Assembly: GCF_011839805.1 (NCBI RefSeq)
Contig: NZ_VWPY01000001.1
Coordinates: forward strand, 1-64,000
Source: Kineococcus rubinsiae
GTDB lineage: Bacteria > Actinomycetota > Actinomycetes > Actinomycetales > Kineococcaceae
Direction of reading: 5' to 3'
Length of the DNA stretch: 64,000 nucleotides
In this document: piece after piece, positions 17,691-28,075 of the stretch
How the letters are laid out: every line of letters begins with the position of its first letter
How positions within the stretch are numbered: the first letter of the stretch is position 1
The notes under the pieces: model-generated
Databases searched by the model: none
What the model was told of the DNA's origin: nothing
Seen by the model: only the letters and a program-made list of their open reading frames with translations
Made by a program: the position numbers and the translations under genes

Positions 17691-19058
17691 ATGAACGGAA
17701 GAGCTCGCGTCGTCGTCGTCGGCGGCGGATTCGCCGGCCTGTACGCGGCGAAGAAGCTCGAGCGGCTGCTTCCGGCAGGTGCGGCGGAGATCGTCATGAT
17801 CAGTCCGACCGACCACCTGACGTACAGCCCGCTGCTCCCCGACGTCACCGCGTCGGTCCTGGAGCCCCGCCACGTGGCCGTGTCCCTGCGTCAGGCGCTC
17901 CCCAAGAGCCGCCTGATCGTCGGTCACACGACCTCGGTGGACCTCGAGGCCAAGACCGTCACCGTCGACATCACCCGAGGGGACGCCGGGGAGACCCAGG
18001 TCGTCTCCTACGACAAGCTCCTGCTGGCCCCCGGCTCCGTGTCGCGGCGCTTCCCCATCCCCGGGGTCGCCGAGCACGCCCGCGGCGTCAAGACGATCAC
18101 CGAGGCGGTGTTCGTCCGCGACCACCTGCTCAACCAGCTCGACCTGGCCGACGCCCTCCCGGCCGGCCCCCAGCACGACGCCGAGCGCCGTGAGCGCATG
18201 ACCGTCGTCGCGGTCGGCGCGGGCTACACCGGCACCGAGATCGTGGCCCAGACGCACCGCTGGCTGAGCCGCGTCACCGACCGGTGGAGCAACATCAAGG
18301 CCTCGGACGTCCGCTGGCTGCTCATCGACGTCGCTCCGGCCGTGCTCCCCGAGATGGGTGCCGACCTGGGCAAGTACGCGCTCGGTGCGCTACGCGACCG
18401 GGGCATCGACGTGCGCCTCGGCGTGTCGGTGAAGTCGGTCGACGAGACCACCATCACCCTCACCGACGACTCCGTCGTCCCCTCGCGCACCCTCATCTGG
18501 GGCGCCGGGATCGTCGCGAGCCCGCTGATGGGGACGCTGGGGCTGCCGCTGGAGCGCGGCCGCCTCGTGGTGGACGCGCAGATGCGCGCCGCCGAGGACG
18601 TCTGGGCCGTCGGCGACGCCGCGGCCGTGCCGGACCTCGCCAAGCCGAAGCCCGCGGACGGCCCCCAGCCGGTCACGCCGCCCACGGCGCAGCACGCGCA
18701 GCGCCAGGGCACCGCGGTCGGCCGCAACATCGCGGCCAGCCTCGGCGTCGGTCAGGCGAAGGACTACATCCACAAGGACCTCGGGCTGGTCGCCGACCTC
18801 GGTGGCCTCACCGCGGTCGCGAAGCCCCTGGGCATCGAGCTGACGGGCCTGCCCGCCAAGATCGTCGCCCGCGGGTACCACTTGTACGCCCTGCCGAGCA
18901 TCCCCAACCGGGTCCGCGTGCTCACCGACTGGATCCTGCACGCGGTGCTCCCCGTGCAGGCCGTGTCGCTGAACCAGACCCGGTCCGAGGACGCGCTCAT
19001 CCCCACCGCGCAGAACACCGAGATCTACGCGAAGGCGGACGCGCCCCGCGTGGGCTGA
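17691..19058 (+). CDS. Type II NADH dehydrogenase (NAD(P)/FAD-dependent oxidoreductase)
   Basis: A 455-residue single-subunit flavoprotein of the NDH-2 family that transfers electrons from NADH to quinone without pumping protons. The N-terminal FAD motif [17 protein letters not shown], the second dinucleotide motif [16 protein letters not shown] near residue 170 and the FAD-binding [13 protein letters not shown] near residue 303 are all present. The C-terminal third is moderately hydrophobic, as expected for a monotopic membrane enzyme. The ATG at 17691 is preferred over the upstream in-frame ATG because AGAGAGG lies 9 bases before it. It is followed by a strong terminator. Confidence 0.9.
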   Translation: MNGRARVVVVGGGFAGLYAAKKLERLLPAGAAEIVMISPTDHLTYSPLLPDVTASVLEPRHVAVSLRQALPKSRLIVGHTTSVDLEAKTVTVDITRGDAGETQVVSYDKLLLAPGSVSRRFPIPGVAEHARGVKTITEAVFVRDHLLNQLDLADALPAGPQHDAERRERMTVVAVGAGYTGTEIVAQTHRWLSRVTDRWSNIKASDVRWLLIDVAPAVLPEMGADLGKYALGALRDRGIDVRLGVSVKSVDETTITLTDDSVVPSRTLIWGAGIVASPLMGTLGLPLERGRLVVDAQMRAAEDVWAVGDAAAVPDLAKPKPADGPQPVTPPTAQHAQRQGTAVGRNIAASLGVGQAKDYIHKDLGLVADLGGLTAVAKPLGIELTGLPAKIVARGYHLYALPSIPNRVRVLTDWILHAVLPVQAVSLNQTRSEDALIPTAQNTEIYAKADAPRVG

Positions 19059-19070
19059 CGACCACCTGCA

Positions 19071-19108
19071 CACGACGCCGCCCCGGGACCTCCCGGGGCG
19101 GCGTCGTG
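19071..19108. terminator. Terminator hairpin after the NADH dehydrogenase
   Basis: Perfect 17-bp stem (19071-19087 with 19092-19108) around an ACCT loop, 12 bases after the stop of the NADH dehydrogenase gene. It can also serve the convergent recD transcript. Confidence 0.85.
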
Positions 19109-19179
19109 CGTTGCGGCGCATGACGTCCGCCCAGCGAGGCGGCGCCGCGGCGGCCGGGCGCGCGGGGCCGGCGGGGGTC

Positions 19180-19305
19180 TCAGCGGAGCCGGGCGGCGAG
19201 TCCCGTCGCGCGGCCCAGGGTTCAGCGCAGCCGGACGGCGAGTCCCTCGGCGCGCGCCGGGGTTCAGCGCAGGCGCGCGGCGAGTCCCGTCGCGCGCGCC
19301 AGGGG
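19180..19305 (-). repeat. Three tandem 42-bp copies of the recD 3' end
   Basis: Copies at 19264-19305 (inside recD, including its stop), 19222-19263 and 19180-19221. On the minus strand each 14-codon unit encodes a variant of a peptide ending GLA-x-RLR and then TGA: ARATGLAARLR, ARAEGLAVRLR and RATGLAARLR. The copies differ at several bases but keep the frame and the stop. Read-through of one stop would add a second copy of the C-terminal peptide. Confidence 0.8.
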
Positions 19306-21219
19306 ACGCTCCACGGCGGCGGCGACCGCGTCGGCCGACCCGATGACGCGCACGTGCCGCCGCGCCCGTGTGATGGCGGTGTAGAGCATCTCCCGGGTCG
19401 CCAGCGGCGAGACCGCCGGTGCGGCCAGCACGCTGACGGCCGCGAACTGCGACCCCTGGCTGCGGTGCACGCTCATGGCGTGCAGGGTCTCGACCTCGGC
19501 CAGCCGCGACAGCGGGACCGACCGGGGCCCGTCGCCGCGGCCGAGGGCCACGACGAGCTCCCCGGCCCGCTCCAGGACGACCCCGCTGTCGCCGTTGAAG
19601 ACGCCGAGCACGGGGTCGTTGCTCGTCACGAGGACGGGCAGGCCGACGTAGCGACCGTCGGGGCGCGGGACGACGCCCACCTCCTCCACCGACCAGCGGT
19701 GCGCGAGGGCGGCCCAGTGCGAGACCCCCCGGAAGCCGCGCCGGTGCGCGCAGAGGACGCGGTGGGAGTCCAGGGCCGCGAGCGCCGCGACGGCGTCCCC
19801 GGCGGCGGCCGCCTCGATCACGGCCCGCGACGCGGCGAGCACGTCGGCGCGCACGGCCTCGAGCGCGGCACCGGTGACGGCCTCGTCCTCGGCCACCTCG
19901 TGGAACCGCACCGCCGGGTCCCCGCCGCGCAGCACGGCGAGCGTCCGCTCGGCGTCGCCGGCGCGGACGGCCTGCGCGAGGTCCGCGATGCCCCCGCCCG
20001 CCGCGAAGCGGTGCGTGGTGCGCAGCAGGACGACCCCGTCGGCGACGGTGGTCCGCTCCTCCGCGTCCGGGACGGCACCCGGGGCGGGGACGTCGTGCGG
20101 CACGGCGATCGCCAGGCGCCGCAGCAGGTGCGGCGCGCGCTCGCGCGAGGCCGCGGGGGCGGCGAGGTCGGCCAGGACGGCCCCGACCTCGACGGAGGCG
20201 AGCTGATCGGGGTCCCCCACGAGGACGAGCCGGGCGCTCGGGCGCAGGGCGGCGAGCAGCCGGGCGACCACGCCGAGCCCGACCATGGAGGCCTCGTCGA
20301 CGATGACGACGTCGTGCGGCAGACGGTGGCCCGCGTCGTAGCGCGCGCGGACCGAGCCGGGGCGCATGCCGAGCAGCCGGTGCAGCGTGGAGGCCTGCAG
20401 GCTCCCGAGGAAGGCCGCGTCGGCGGGGTCGAAGACGCCGGCGGGGGCGTCGCGCACGGCGGTGCCCACGGCCTCGGTGAGCCGGGCCGCGGCCTTGCCG
20501 GTGGGGGCGGCCAGCGCGATCCGCGGCGGCGGCCCGGGTTCGCCGAGCGCCCGCAGCGCCGCGACGAGGCGCGCGACGGTCGTCGTCTTGCCCGTGCCCG
20601 GACCGCCCCCCAGCACCGCCACCCCGGACAGCAGGCACACGGCGGCCGCGTGCCGCTGGTCGTCGGGGTCGCTGCCGGGCCACAGGCGCGCCAGGACGGC
20701 GGCCACGCGCGCCGGGTCGACCGCGGGGACGACGCCCGCGCGAGCGCTGAGGTCCTCGGCCACGGCGCGCTCCTGCCGCCAGTACCGGTCCAGCCACACC
20801 CCACCGTCCGCGAGGTGCAGGGGGCGGCCCGACCCGTCGCCCAGGTCGCGGACGCCGAGGGCGCCGGCCGCGTCGTGGTCGGTGGTGACCCGGCTGCGGC
20901 GGACGGCCTCCAGCCACTCCCCCGGCTCGGGCCACGGCAGGTCGGCGCCGCCGACCTCGCCGGTGTCCTCGACGTCCTCGGGGACGACCGTGACCGGGAC
21001 CTCGGCCAGGCGCAGCACGACCGAGCCGTGCCGGACGGCCCGCACGGCCAGCGCGAGGGCCAGCAGCACCCGGTCGTCGGCCTCCCCCGCGACGGCGCCG
21101 AGCCGCGCGGCGACGTGGACGTCGGCGGGCTGCAGGACCCCGAGCTGGTTGAAGGTGCGCAGCAGGCCGGTGGCGCGCAGCGCGTAGCGGGCCCCGAGGT
21201 CGACCGTGGGGGTGCTCAC
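19264..21219 (-). CDS. recD: Exodeoxyribonuclease V subunit alpha
   Basis: The 5'-3' helicase subunit of the RecBCD helicase-nuclease that processes double-strand breaks. It has 651 residues. Walker A GGGPGTGKTTT is near residue 203, the Walker B DEAS motif near 305, and the C-terminal helicase motif TLHAMSVHRSQGSQF precedes YTAITRARRH. The GTG at 21219 overlaps the recB stop by four bases (GTGA), so translation is coupled. Two extra copies of its last 14 codons follow the stop. The gene order recC-recB-recD has no intergenic space. Confidence 0.95.
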   Translation of the reverse strand: MSTPTVDLGARYALRATGLLRTFNQLGVLQPADVHVAARLGAVAGEADDRVLLALALAVRAVRHGSVVLRLAEVPVTVVPEDVEDTGEVGGADLPWPEPGEWLEAVRRSRVTTDHDAAGALGVRDLGDGSGRPLHLADGGVWLDRYWRQERAVAEDLSARAGVVPAVDPARVAAVLARLWPGSDPDDQRHAAAVCLLSGVAVLGGGPGTGKTTTVARLVAALRALGEPGPPPRIALAAPTGKAAARLTEAVGTAVRDAPAGVFDPADAAFLGSLQASTLHRLLGMRPGSVRARYDAGHRLPHDVVIVDEASMVGLGVVARLLAALRPSARLVLVGDPDQLASVEVGAVLADLAAPAASRERAPHLLRRLAIAVPHDVPAPGAVPDAEERTTVADGVVLLRTTHRFAAGGGIADLAQAVRAGDAERTLAVLRGGDPAVRFHEVAEDEAVTGAALEAVRADVLAASRAVIEAAAAGDAVAALAALDSHRVLCAHRRGFRGVSHWAALAHRWSVEEVGVVPRPDGRYVGLPVLVTSNDPVLGVFNGDSGVVLERAGELVVALGRGDGPRSVPLSRLAEVETLHAMSVHRSQGSQFAAVSVLAAPAVSPLATREMLYTAITRARRHVRVIGSADAVAAAVERPLARATGLAARLR

Positions 21220-24200
21220 CGGGGTCCTCTCGCCAGCAGGTCGGACAGGTCGGTGACCAGGGCCGCCGGGGGCTTCCACGACCACACGCCGGGGGGCGCC
21301 TGCCCGGCCGGCACGGTCAGCTCGTCCCCGCACATGCCGCGCAGGAACAGGTACAGCACCCCGCCCAGGTGCACCTCGGGGTCGTACCCGAGCTGGCGCC
21401 AGCGCAGGAAGCGGTGCAGGGCGACGCAGTAGAGCAGCGCCTGCAGCGGGTAGTGCGCGGCGCGCACGGCGTCGTCGAGCGCGCTCGGGCGGTAGTGCCA
21501 CGCGGTCAGGGGCTCGCCGGGCCCGGCGAGCCGGTTCGTCTTGTAGTCCACGACCAGGTAGCGCGGGGCGTCCCGGTCGCCGACGCGGACGACGGCGTCG
21601 ATGGAGCCCGTGAGGTACCCGGACAGCGTCTCCGCCCCGAGCACCGGTTCGGACAGCGCCGCGGCGTACACGGCCACGGGGTCCCCGGCCGGCAGGTGCC
21701 GGCGCAGCAGGTCGGCCACGTCGTCGAGCCGGGCGTGGGCCGGTGAACCCTCCCTCCCGGCGTCGTCGCCACCGCTGAGGGGCAGCTCGAAGTCCATCTC
21801 GACCAGCCGGTCGGCGCTCGCCACGTCGAGCAGCCGCCGGCCGTCGGCGAGGGGGCCGAGCGGGGTGCCGGCGGCAGCTAGGAGCCCGCGGGCCAGGAGG
21901 TCGACGTCGACACTCGCCGGCGCGAAGCCCTCGCGGGCGAGCCGCGCGAACTCCTCCAGCGGTGCGGCGCAGGCGGAGTCGAAGTGCTCCAGGACCCCGT
22001 GCACGAGCGTCCCGAACTCCGCACCCGCGGGCAGGTCGGCCATCGGGGCGACGACGGCGCGCCAGCCCTCCTCGGGGTCGGGGCTCCCGGGCGGGGCGTC
22101 GTCGACGAGGGCCGCGGTGTCCTCGAGGTCGGCCTCGTCGTCCAGCACCGGCGCGTCGGTCTCGGACCCGACCCCGGCGTGCGCGGTCTCGTGGACCGCG
22201 CGGGTCAGGCCGCTGTAGGAGGTGCGCCGCCAGGTCCCGTCCACGGTGGCCCGGAACCTCGCGGGCTCCAGCAGCGGGCCGTCGCCCACCGGCGCGACGG
22301 GGACGGCGACGACGTCGACCGGTTCCGCCGTCTGCACGACGATGCCCGAGCCGGGCGTCGCGAACTCCTCCAGGCGTGCGCGGACGGCCGCCTCGGACGG
22401 GACCGGCACCGCCTCGGGCACCCGCAGCGGGTCGGGGGCGAACAGCAGGCGGTGCAGCGGCCCGCGCGCCGTCTTCGTGGACGGCGCCCACCACAGCAGC
22501 ACCCGCGACACGGCCCGGGTCACGGCCACGTACAGCAGGCGCAGCTCCTCGCCGGAGCCGTCCGCGTCCTCCCCCGCGCAGCACTCGGCGTAGCCCGGGG
22601 CCCCCGGGCCGCCGACGTGCAGGACGCGGTGCCCCTCGGGGTCGTGCGCGAGGGGCAGCCGGTCCTTGGACCCGCCGCCGGCCTCGTCCCAGCCGTAGGG
22701 CAGGCAGACGACCTCGAACTCGAGGCCCTTGCTGGTGTGCACGGTCGCGATCTGCACGGCCGCGCGGTCGGTGTCGAGCCGGCGCGAGCGCTCCTGGTCG
22801 ACGTCGGCGCCGGCGTCCTCGACGCGGGTGCGCAGCCACGAGAGCAGGCTCGCGAGGCCCAGGCCCGCCGCGACCGCCTCGGCGTGCAGGGTCTCCGCGA
22901 CGTGGCGGAGGTCGGTGAGCAGCCGCTCGCCACCGCTGCGCCCGAGCAGGCGGCGGGCGAGGGCGTGCTGCTCCCCGGCCACGGCGAACAGCCCCGCGAC
23001 CCCGCGCTCGGACAGCACCCGCGCCCACTGCCGCAGCTCCGCCGACAGGTCGTCGGTGGCCCCGTCGCCCGCGGCGTCCAGGGCCGCCGCCGTCGTGCCG
23101 ACGAAGCTCGACAGGGCGAGGCGGCGCACCCGCTGGACGCGGTGCGGCTGCTCGAGCGCCTCGAGCAGGACGACCCACTCGCGCGCGGCGGGCGTCGTGA
23201 ACACGCTCGGCCCGCGGCTGAGGACGCAGGGGACGCCCCTGCGCTGCAGCGCCTCCTGGACCAGCACGGCCTGCGACGACGTGCGCACGAGCACGGCCAC
23301 GTCCCCCGCGGCCAGCGGGCGCGCGCCGCCGGTGCGGGGCCGGACCTCCAGGCCCTCGGCGAGCACGGACGTCACCTGGGCGGCCACGTCCTCCGCGACC
23401 GCCGGGCGCACCGCGGACACGAGCGGGACGCCCTGGCGGTCGGTCGCGAGCCCCGCGCGGGGCAGCACGCGCAGCCGGACGGGGGTCTCGTCGGCGGGCA
23501 CGAGCGCGGGCGTGCGGTGCGCCGGTGCGACGGGGCGCACGACGATGCCCTCCTGACCGAGGGCGGCACCGCGCAGCAGCGCCTGGACGCCCGCCAGCAC
23601 GAGCGGGTCGCTGCGGTGGTTGGTCGACAGGGTGGCGCGTGTGCCGGCGAGCGCGGCCGCGTCCAGGTAGCTGCGCACGTCCGCGCCCCGGAAGCGGTAG
23701 ATCGCCTGCTTCGGGTCACCGATGAGGACCAGCGGCACGAACCCGTGGAACGCGCGGCGCAGCACGTCCCACTGCACCTCGTCGGTGTCCTGGAACTCGT
23801 CGACCAGGACCACGGAGTAGCTGCGGCGCAGGCGCTCGCACGCGGCCGGGCCGGTGACCTCCGCGGCGAGGGCGTCGCGCAGCAGGCCCAGCAGGTCGTC
23901 GAAGCTCAGCACGCGGCGGGCCTGCTTGCGGGCCTCGACCTCGGCCCGCACCTTCGCGGCGAAGCGCACCCGCAGGTCGGCGTCGGAGCCGGGGACCCGG
24001 CGGGCGGGTTCCAGCCGCGCCTCGGGGTGCCCGACGGCCTCCTTCGCGATGCGCAGCGCGGTGGCCCGATCGAAGGGCAGGCCCGTGGCGCCCTGGCGCG
24101 CGGCGAAGCCCGCGAACCGGACGTACAGGTCGTCGCAGACCTCCTCCAGGACGTCGGAGAGGCTCTCGACGAGGGTCGCGGTGGGGTCGACGTCGGCCGC

Positions 24201-24641
24201 CGTCCCCAGCCCGGCGAGCACCTGCTGGCAGAACTGGTGGACGGTCGCGACGGTGGCCGCGTCGAAGGACGCCAGGGCGGCGGCCACCCGGTCCCGGCGC
24301 TCCCGGACCTCCTCCGCCGTCCCCCGCGCGAGCGCCTGCAGGACGACGTCGTCGCCCTGCAGGGCGAGGTCCGCCGGGTCCTCCAGCGCCGCCAGGGCGG
24401 CCACGAGGCGCTCGCGCACCCGGGTGCGCAGCTCCCCGGTCGCGGCGCGGCCGAAGGTCACGACGAGGAGCTCGTCCATGCGGGCCGTGCCCTCGGCGAC
24501 GTAGCGGGTCACCAGGCCGGCGATCGTGTACGTCTTCCCCGTCCCCGCGCTGGCCTCCAGCACGGTCGTCCCGGTGGGTAGGGGGCCGGTCAGGTCGACC
24601 GGCACCGCGGGGGGCGCCGTCGTCGTCACCGGTGCCGTCAC
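21216..24641 (-). CDS. recB: Exodeoxyribonuclease V subunit beta
   Basis: The 3'-5' helicase and nuclease subunit of RecBCD. It has 1141 residues. Walker A EASAGTGKTYT is near residue 30, the Walker B-type DEFQDTD motif near 285 and the HTSKGLEF motif near 640. The C-terminal RecB nuclease motif VVDYKTN is near 1028, with an upstream Asp in GSIDAV, so the nuclease looks active. I chose the GTG at 24641, which overlaps the recC stop (GTGA) and is preceded by GGAGGAG. The 13-residue longer frame starting at 24680 overlaps recC more and lacks a ribosome site. Confidence 0.95.
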   Translation of the reverse strand: MTAPVTTTAPPAVPVDLTGPLPTGTTVLEASAGTGKTYTIAGLVTRYVAEGTARMDELLVVTFGRAATGELRTRVRERLVAALAALEDPADLALQGDDVVLQALARGTAEEVRERRDRVAAALASFDAATVATVHQFCQQVLAGLGTAADVDPTATLVESLSDVLEEVCDDLYVRFAGFAARQGATGLPFDRATALRIAKEAVGHPEARLEPARRVPGSDADLRVRFAAKVRAEVEARKQARRVLSFDDLLGLLRDALAAEVTGPAACERLRRSYSVVLVDEFQDTDEVQWDVLRRAFHGFVPLVLIGDPKQAIYRFRGADVRSYLDAAALAGTRATLSTNHRSDPLVLAGVQALLRGAALGQEGIVVRPVAPAHRTPALVPADETPVRLRVLPRAGLATDRQGVPLVSAVRPAVAEDVAAQVTSVLAEGLEVRPRTGGARPLAAGDVAVLVRTSSQAVLVQEALQRRGVPCVLSRGPSVFTTPAAREWVVLLEALEQPHRVQRVRRLALSSFVGTTAAALDAAGDGATDDLSAELRQWARVLSERGVAGLFAVAGEQHALARRLLGRSGGERLLTDLRHVAETLHAEAVAAGLGLASLLSWLRTRVEDAGADVDQERSRRLDTDRAAVQIATVHTSKGLEFEVVCLPYGWDEAGGGSKDRLPLAHDPEGHRVLHVGGPGAPGYAECCAGEDADGSGEELRLLYVAVTRAVSRVLLWWAPSTKTARGPLHRLLFAPDPLRVPEAVPVPSEAAVRARLEEFATPGSGIVVQTAEPVDVVAVPVAPVGDGPLLEPARFRATVDGTWRRTSYSGLTRAVHETAHAGVGSETDAPVLDDEADLEDTAALVDDAPPGSPDPEEGWRAVVAPMADLPAGAEFGTLVHGVLEHFDSACAAPLEEFARLAREGFAPASVDVDLLARGLLAAAGTPLGPLADGRRLLDVASADRLVEMDFELPLSGGDDAGREGSPAHARLDDVADLLRRHLPAGDPVAVYAAALSEPVLGAETLSGYLTGSIDAVVRVGDRDAPRYLVVDYKTNRLAGPGEPLTAWHYRPSALDDAVRAAHYPLQALLYCVALHRFLRWRQLGYDPEVHLGGVLYLFLRGMCGDELTVPAGQAPPGVWSWKPPAALVTDLSDLLARGPR

Positions 24642-27600
24642 CGCTCCTCCAGCCGTTGCGCGTCCAGCAGCGGTCGCCACACGCGCTCGGCGAGCTCAGC
24701 GAAGCTGCGGGGGGCCTCCGGCGGCGCGCCGGCGGGCGGCGTCCACTGCAGCAGCACCTCCACCGGCGCGGCGAGGCCCCACACGAGCACGTGCTCCTCC
24801 TCGGCGTCCTCGCGGGGGTAGGAGTAGCCCGACGTCCACTCCGAGCGGGCGGCCTCGACCGCCGAACCCGGCGAGCGGCCCCGGTGGCGGGCCCCGGCCC
24901 AGGCCGAGCCCGCCCCCACGGGCAGCGGCAGCGCGACGCTCAGGCCGACCCGCCGCAGGGTCACGAGGTCGGCCAGCGCGGCCCGGGCGCTCGCGGGGTC
25001 CACGGGCCCGAGCGTCACGACCGCGGTGGTGTCGCGGCTGCCGCGCCCCACGACGACGGCCGTCCAGTCCTGCCCCGGGTGCGCCGCGCTGAGGGCCAGG
25101 AGGTCGATCCAGGCGCGCAGCCGCTGCTTGCCCTTCACCCGCGAGTAGGTGGTCGTCAGCGCCAGGTCGCCGTCGGCGGCCGTCGTCCGCACACCGCCGA
25201 CGACACCGGTCAGGCGGGTGCCGTCGGGCAGGTCCACCTCGACGTCGACGGCGCGCCGGTCGAGGCCTGCGTACGGCGTAGCGGCGGTCACGAGCTGGTC
25301 CACCCGCCCCCCGACCTTGCGCAGCAGCGTCGTGCCGAGCACCCCGGGAGGCAGGTCGCCGCGGGCGGTCTCGACGCGGGCCAGGGTGACCGCGTCGATC
25401 CCGGCGAGGCGGGCCGCGAGGCAGCGGTCGCCGATCGCCCACTCCTGCAAGGCGTCGAGCTGGACCGGCAGGGCGTTGTCCGGTTCGTCGGCCCGGACCG
25501 TGCCAGCGACCTCGAGGCGCTGGCGCAGCAGCCCGCGCACCGGGTGCTGCCAGAACTGCACCAGGCGGTCGAGGTCGACGTCGCCCCCGTCGCGGGGTGC
25601 CGGCAGGGCCGCATCCAGGAACGGCGGGACGGGGACCGGCGGCCGCTGGGCGGCCAGCGCCCCCCGGTGCGCGGTGGTGTCGTAGCTCAGGGGCCCCTCG
25701 CGGCCCAGCACCCCGGCGGTGAAGTTGCGGGGGTCGGTGGGCTGCAGGGGGTGGTGGACCACGACGTGCTCGCGCACGGGCCGGCCGTCGGCCGTCGTGG
25801 CCGTGGCGTCGAGGGCGTCGAGCAGCTCCCCGACGGGCACGGCCGGGGGCAGGATCGCCCCCGTGCGCACGTCGTGCCCGGAGTAGGTGATCACGAGGTG
25901 CCTCTCGGCCGCCCCGACCGCGTCGAGCAGGACCTGGCGGTCCTCGCTGCGCGGATCGCGGTCCCCGACCTGCGGGTCGCGCGCCAGCAGGTCGTCGCCG
26001 TCGACGGTGGTGACGCGGGGGAAGGCGCCGTCGTCGAGGCCGAGGAGGCAGACGACGCGGTGCGGCACCGACCGCATGGGCGTCATGGTGCAGACGGTCA
26101 TGGCTCCGGTGCGGAAGCTGGAGCGCTGCGGGCGCCCGGCCAGGCGGTCGGCCAGCAGCGCGCCCACGTCGGTGAGCCCGACGCGGGCCGCCCCGGCCCG
26201 CGCGGCGTCCTCGCGCACGACGCCCAGCTCCCGCCGCAGCTGGGCGACCTGCCAGCTGCCGTCGCGCGGGGTGTCGGTCAGGCTCAGCACCCCCTCCAGC
26301 AGGGCGTCGCACCAGTGGGGCACCGGGTGGCTGCCGGTGAAGCTCGTGACGACCGCGTCGAGGCGGTCCAGCAGCTCCGCGAAGCGGCCCGCGAGGTCCA
26401 CCCGGCTGGACTCCACGTCGGAGAGCGGGACCACCGGCTGGCTGCGGAGGCCGCCCGTGCCGCGCTCCGCCTCCTCCGCGAGCAGGACGTCGCCGTCGCC
26501 GCCGCCGAGCGCCACCCCCACCAGGACGCGGTCCAGGCCCGCGCGCCACGAGCCCTGGCCGACGTCGCCCAGCTCCCAGGCCCGGCGGTGGTCCGGGCCG
26601 AGGCCCCAGTGCACGCCGGCGTCGACGGTCCACTCGCGCACCTGCTCCAGGGCCTCGTCGTCGAAGCCGAAGCGCAGGCGGACCGCGGAGGCGCCCGCGA
26701 GGTCCAGGACGTCCGTGGCCGTGACGCGGCCGGCCGCCAGCTCGAGCAGGCGGGCCGCGACGCTGAGCAGCGGGTTCGTCTGCAGCGGGGACCGGTCCGC
26801 GACGGCCACGCGCAGCCCTCCCCCGGGGTGGCTGTCGGTGCTGAAGACCGCGGTCACGAGCGGCGCGAAGGTCTCGACGTCGGGGCACATGACGAGCACG
26901 TCGCGCGGCTGCAGCGAGCGGTCGCCGTCGAGGAGGCCGAGGACGACCTCGCGCAGCACCTCCACCTGCCGGGCGCGGCCGTGGCAGGCGTGCACCTGCA
27001 CCGACCGGTCGCCCGCCGCGAGCACCGGGCGCGCCGCAGCCCCCGCCGACCCGCGCGCCGGGACCCGGTCGTCGGCGAGGTCGCGCTGCAGGGCCCCCAG
27101 CAGGGTCGCCTGCGGGGCGGGGCCGGGGTGGTGCTCGTCCGCGGCACCCGGGGCGAGGGTCGCGAGCCGCCCCTGCAGCTCGCGCACGTCGCGGGCCAGC
27201 GACTGCAGCAGCGGGTGCCGGACGGTCCCCTGCGCGACCGCCTCGGCCGCCGCGCGCGACCCGCCCGCGGGGGCGTTGCCCCGCAGCGACTCCCACAGCG
27301 CCGGGCTCGCGTGCTGCAGCCACAGGTGGGTCTCGCGGTGCTCGGCCAGCGCGGCGAGCACCTGCAGGCGGGCCGTCGCCAGCCGGGTGACGACGAAGAC
27401 GTTGAGCCGCTCGGGCAGGTCGGTGGTCCCCGGGTCGGTCCGCAGCACGCGGCACGCGTCGCCCAGCAGCTCCGCGGGCGAGGGCACGCCCACGTGCTCG
27501 CGCACCCGCCGGAAGAGCTCGGGCTGCCAGCGCAGGTCCTCGGCCAGCGGGGCCCCGGCGACGCCGGTGTCCGCCCCGGCGGCCCAGTGCGGCAGCAGCT

Positions 27601-28075
27601 CCGGGCGCGCGGCGGAGTACCGGCCGAGCAGCCCGGCCAGCCGCTCCGCGGCGGCGACGCGGCGCACCCGGGGGGAGCCGCCGTCGGCGACCGTGCGCAG
27701 GTGGTGGCGCAGGACGTGGAAGCGGGCGTCGCCGGGGTCCTCCGCGAGGTCGTCCAGGACGTCCAGCACGTGCCACGTGAGGCGGTCGCGCGACCAGCGG
27801 TCGACGGCCTCGGCGTGCTCCGGGCTGGCCGCGGCGACGGCCGTGTCGAGCATCGCGGCGGGGCTGGTGAAGTCGACGCGCGCGCAGATCCCGTCGCCCG
27901 CGGCGCCGTCGGCACCGAGGTGGTGGGACAGGCGCTGGGCGATCCACCGCTCGGTGCCCTTGGCGCCGACCGCGACGAGGTCGGCGCCGAAGGGGTCGGA
28001 GGGCGAGGTGCGCAGCACGTCAGCGAGCCCGGCGACGAGCGCCGTGGCGCTCTCCGACCGGTGGACGTGCAACAC
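24638..28075 (-). CDS. recC: Exodeoxyribonuclease V subunit gamma
   Basis: The RecC subunit scaffolds RecB and RecD and scans for Chi in the family. It has 1145 residues, a usual length. It starts MLHVHRSE with the ATP-independent helicase-like fold and keeps typical RecC stretches such as DPFGADLVAVGAKGTERW and VLVMCPDVETFAPL, plus the C-terminal RecC domain near LVVTYSGHD-type motifs. Helicase motifs are degenerate, as expected for RecC. It is first in the recCBD operon. The GTG start at 28075 has no strong ribosome site, and a TTG follows at once. Confidence 0.93.
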   Translation of the reverse strand: MLHVHRSESATALVAGLADVLRTSPSDPFGADLVAVGAKGTERWIAQRLSHHLGADGAAGDGICARVDFTSPAAMLDTAVAAASPEHAEAVDRWSRDRLTWHVLDVLDDLAEDPGDARFHVLRHHLRTVADGGSPRVRRVAAAERLAGLLGRYSAARPELLPHWAAGADTGVAGAPLAEDLRWQPELFRRVREHVGVPSPAELLGDACRVLRTDPGTTDLPERLNVFVVTRLATARLQVLAALAEHRETHLWLQHASPALWESLRGNAPAGGSRAAAEAVAQGTVRHPLLQSLARDVRELQGRLATLAPGAADEHHPGPAPQATLLGALQRDLADDRVPARGSAGAAARPVLAAGDRSVQVHACHGRARQVEVLREVVLGLLDGDRSLQPRDVLVMCPDVETFAPLVTAVFSTDSHPGGGLRVAVADRSPLQTNPLLSVAARLLELAAGRVTATDVLDLAGASAVRLRFGFDDEALEQVREWTVDAGVHWGLGPDHRRAWELGDVGQGSWRAGLDRVLVGVALGGGDGDVLLAEEAERGTGGLRSQPVVPLSDVESSRVDLAGRFAELLDRLDAVVTSFTGSHPVPHWCDALLEGVLSLTDTPRDGSWQVAQLRRELGVVREDAARAGAARVGLTDVGALLADRLAGRPQRSSFRTGAMTVCTMTPMRSVPHRVVCLLGLDDGAFPRVTTVDGDDLLARDPQVGDRDPRSEDRQVLLDAVGAAERHLVITYSGHDVRTGAILPPAVPVGELLDALDATATTADGRPVREHVVVHHPLQPTDPRNFTAGVLGREGPLSYDTTAHRGALAAQRPPVPVPPFLDAALPAPRDGGDVDLDRLVQFWQHPVRGLLRQRLEVAGTVRADEPDNALPVQLDALQEWAIGDRCLAARLAGIDAVTLARVETARGDLPPGVLGTTLLRKVGGRVDQLVTAATPYAGLDRRAVDVEVDLPDGTRLTGVVGGVRTTAADGDLALTTTYSRVKGKQRLRAWIDLLALSAAHPGQDWTAVVVGRGSRDTTAVVTLGPVDPASARAALADLVTLRRVGLSVALPLPVGAGSAWAGARHRGRSPGSAVEAARSEWTSGYSYPREDAEEEHVLVWGLAAPVEVLLQWTPPAGAPPEAPRSFAELAERVWRPLLDAQRLEER

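Noticed and set aside
21220-23178. Extension of the recD frame across recB
   Set aside because: The frame is open by GC bias only. RecD starts at the GTG overlapping the recB stop, and the recB motifs occupy the other frame.
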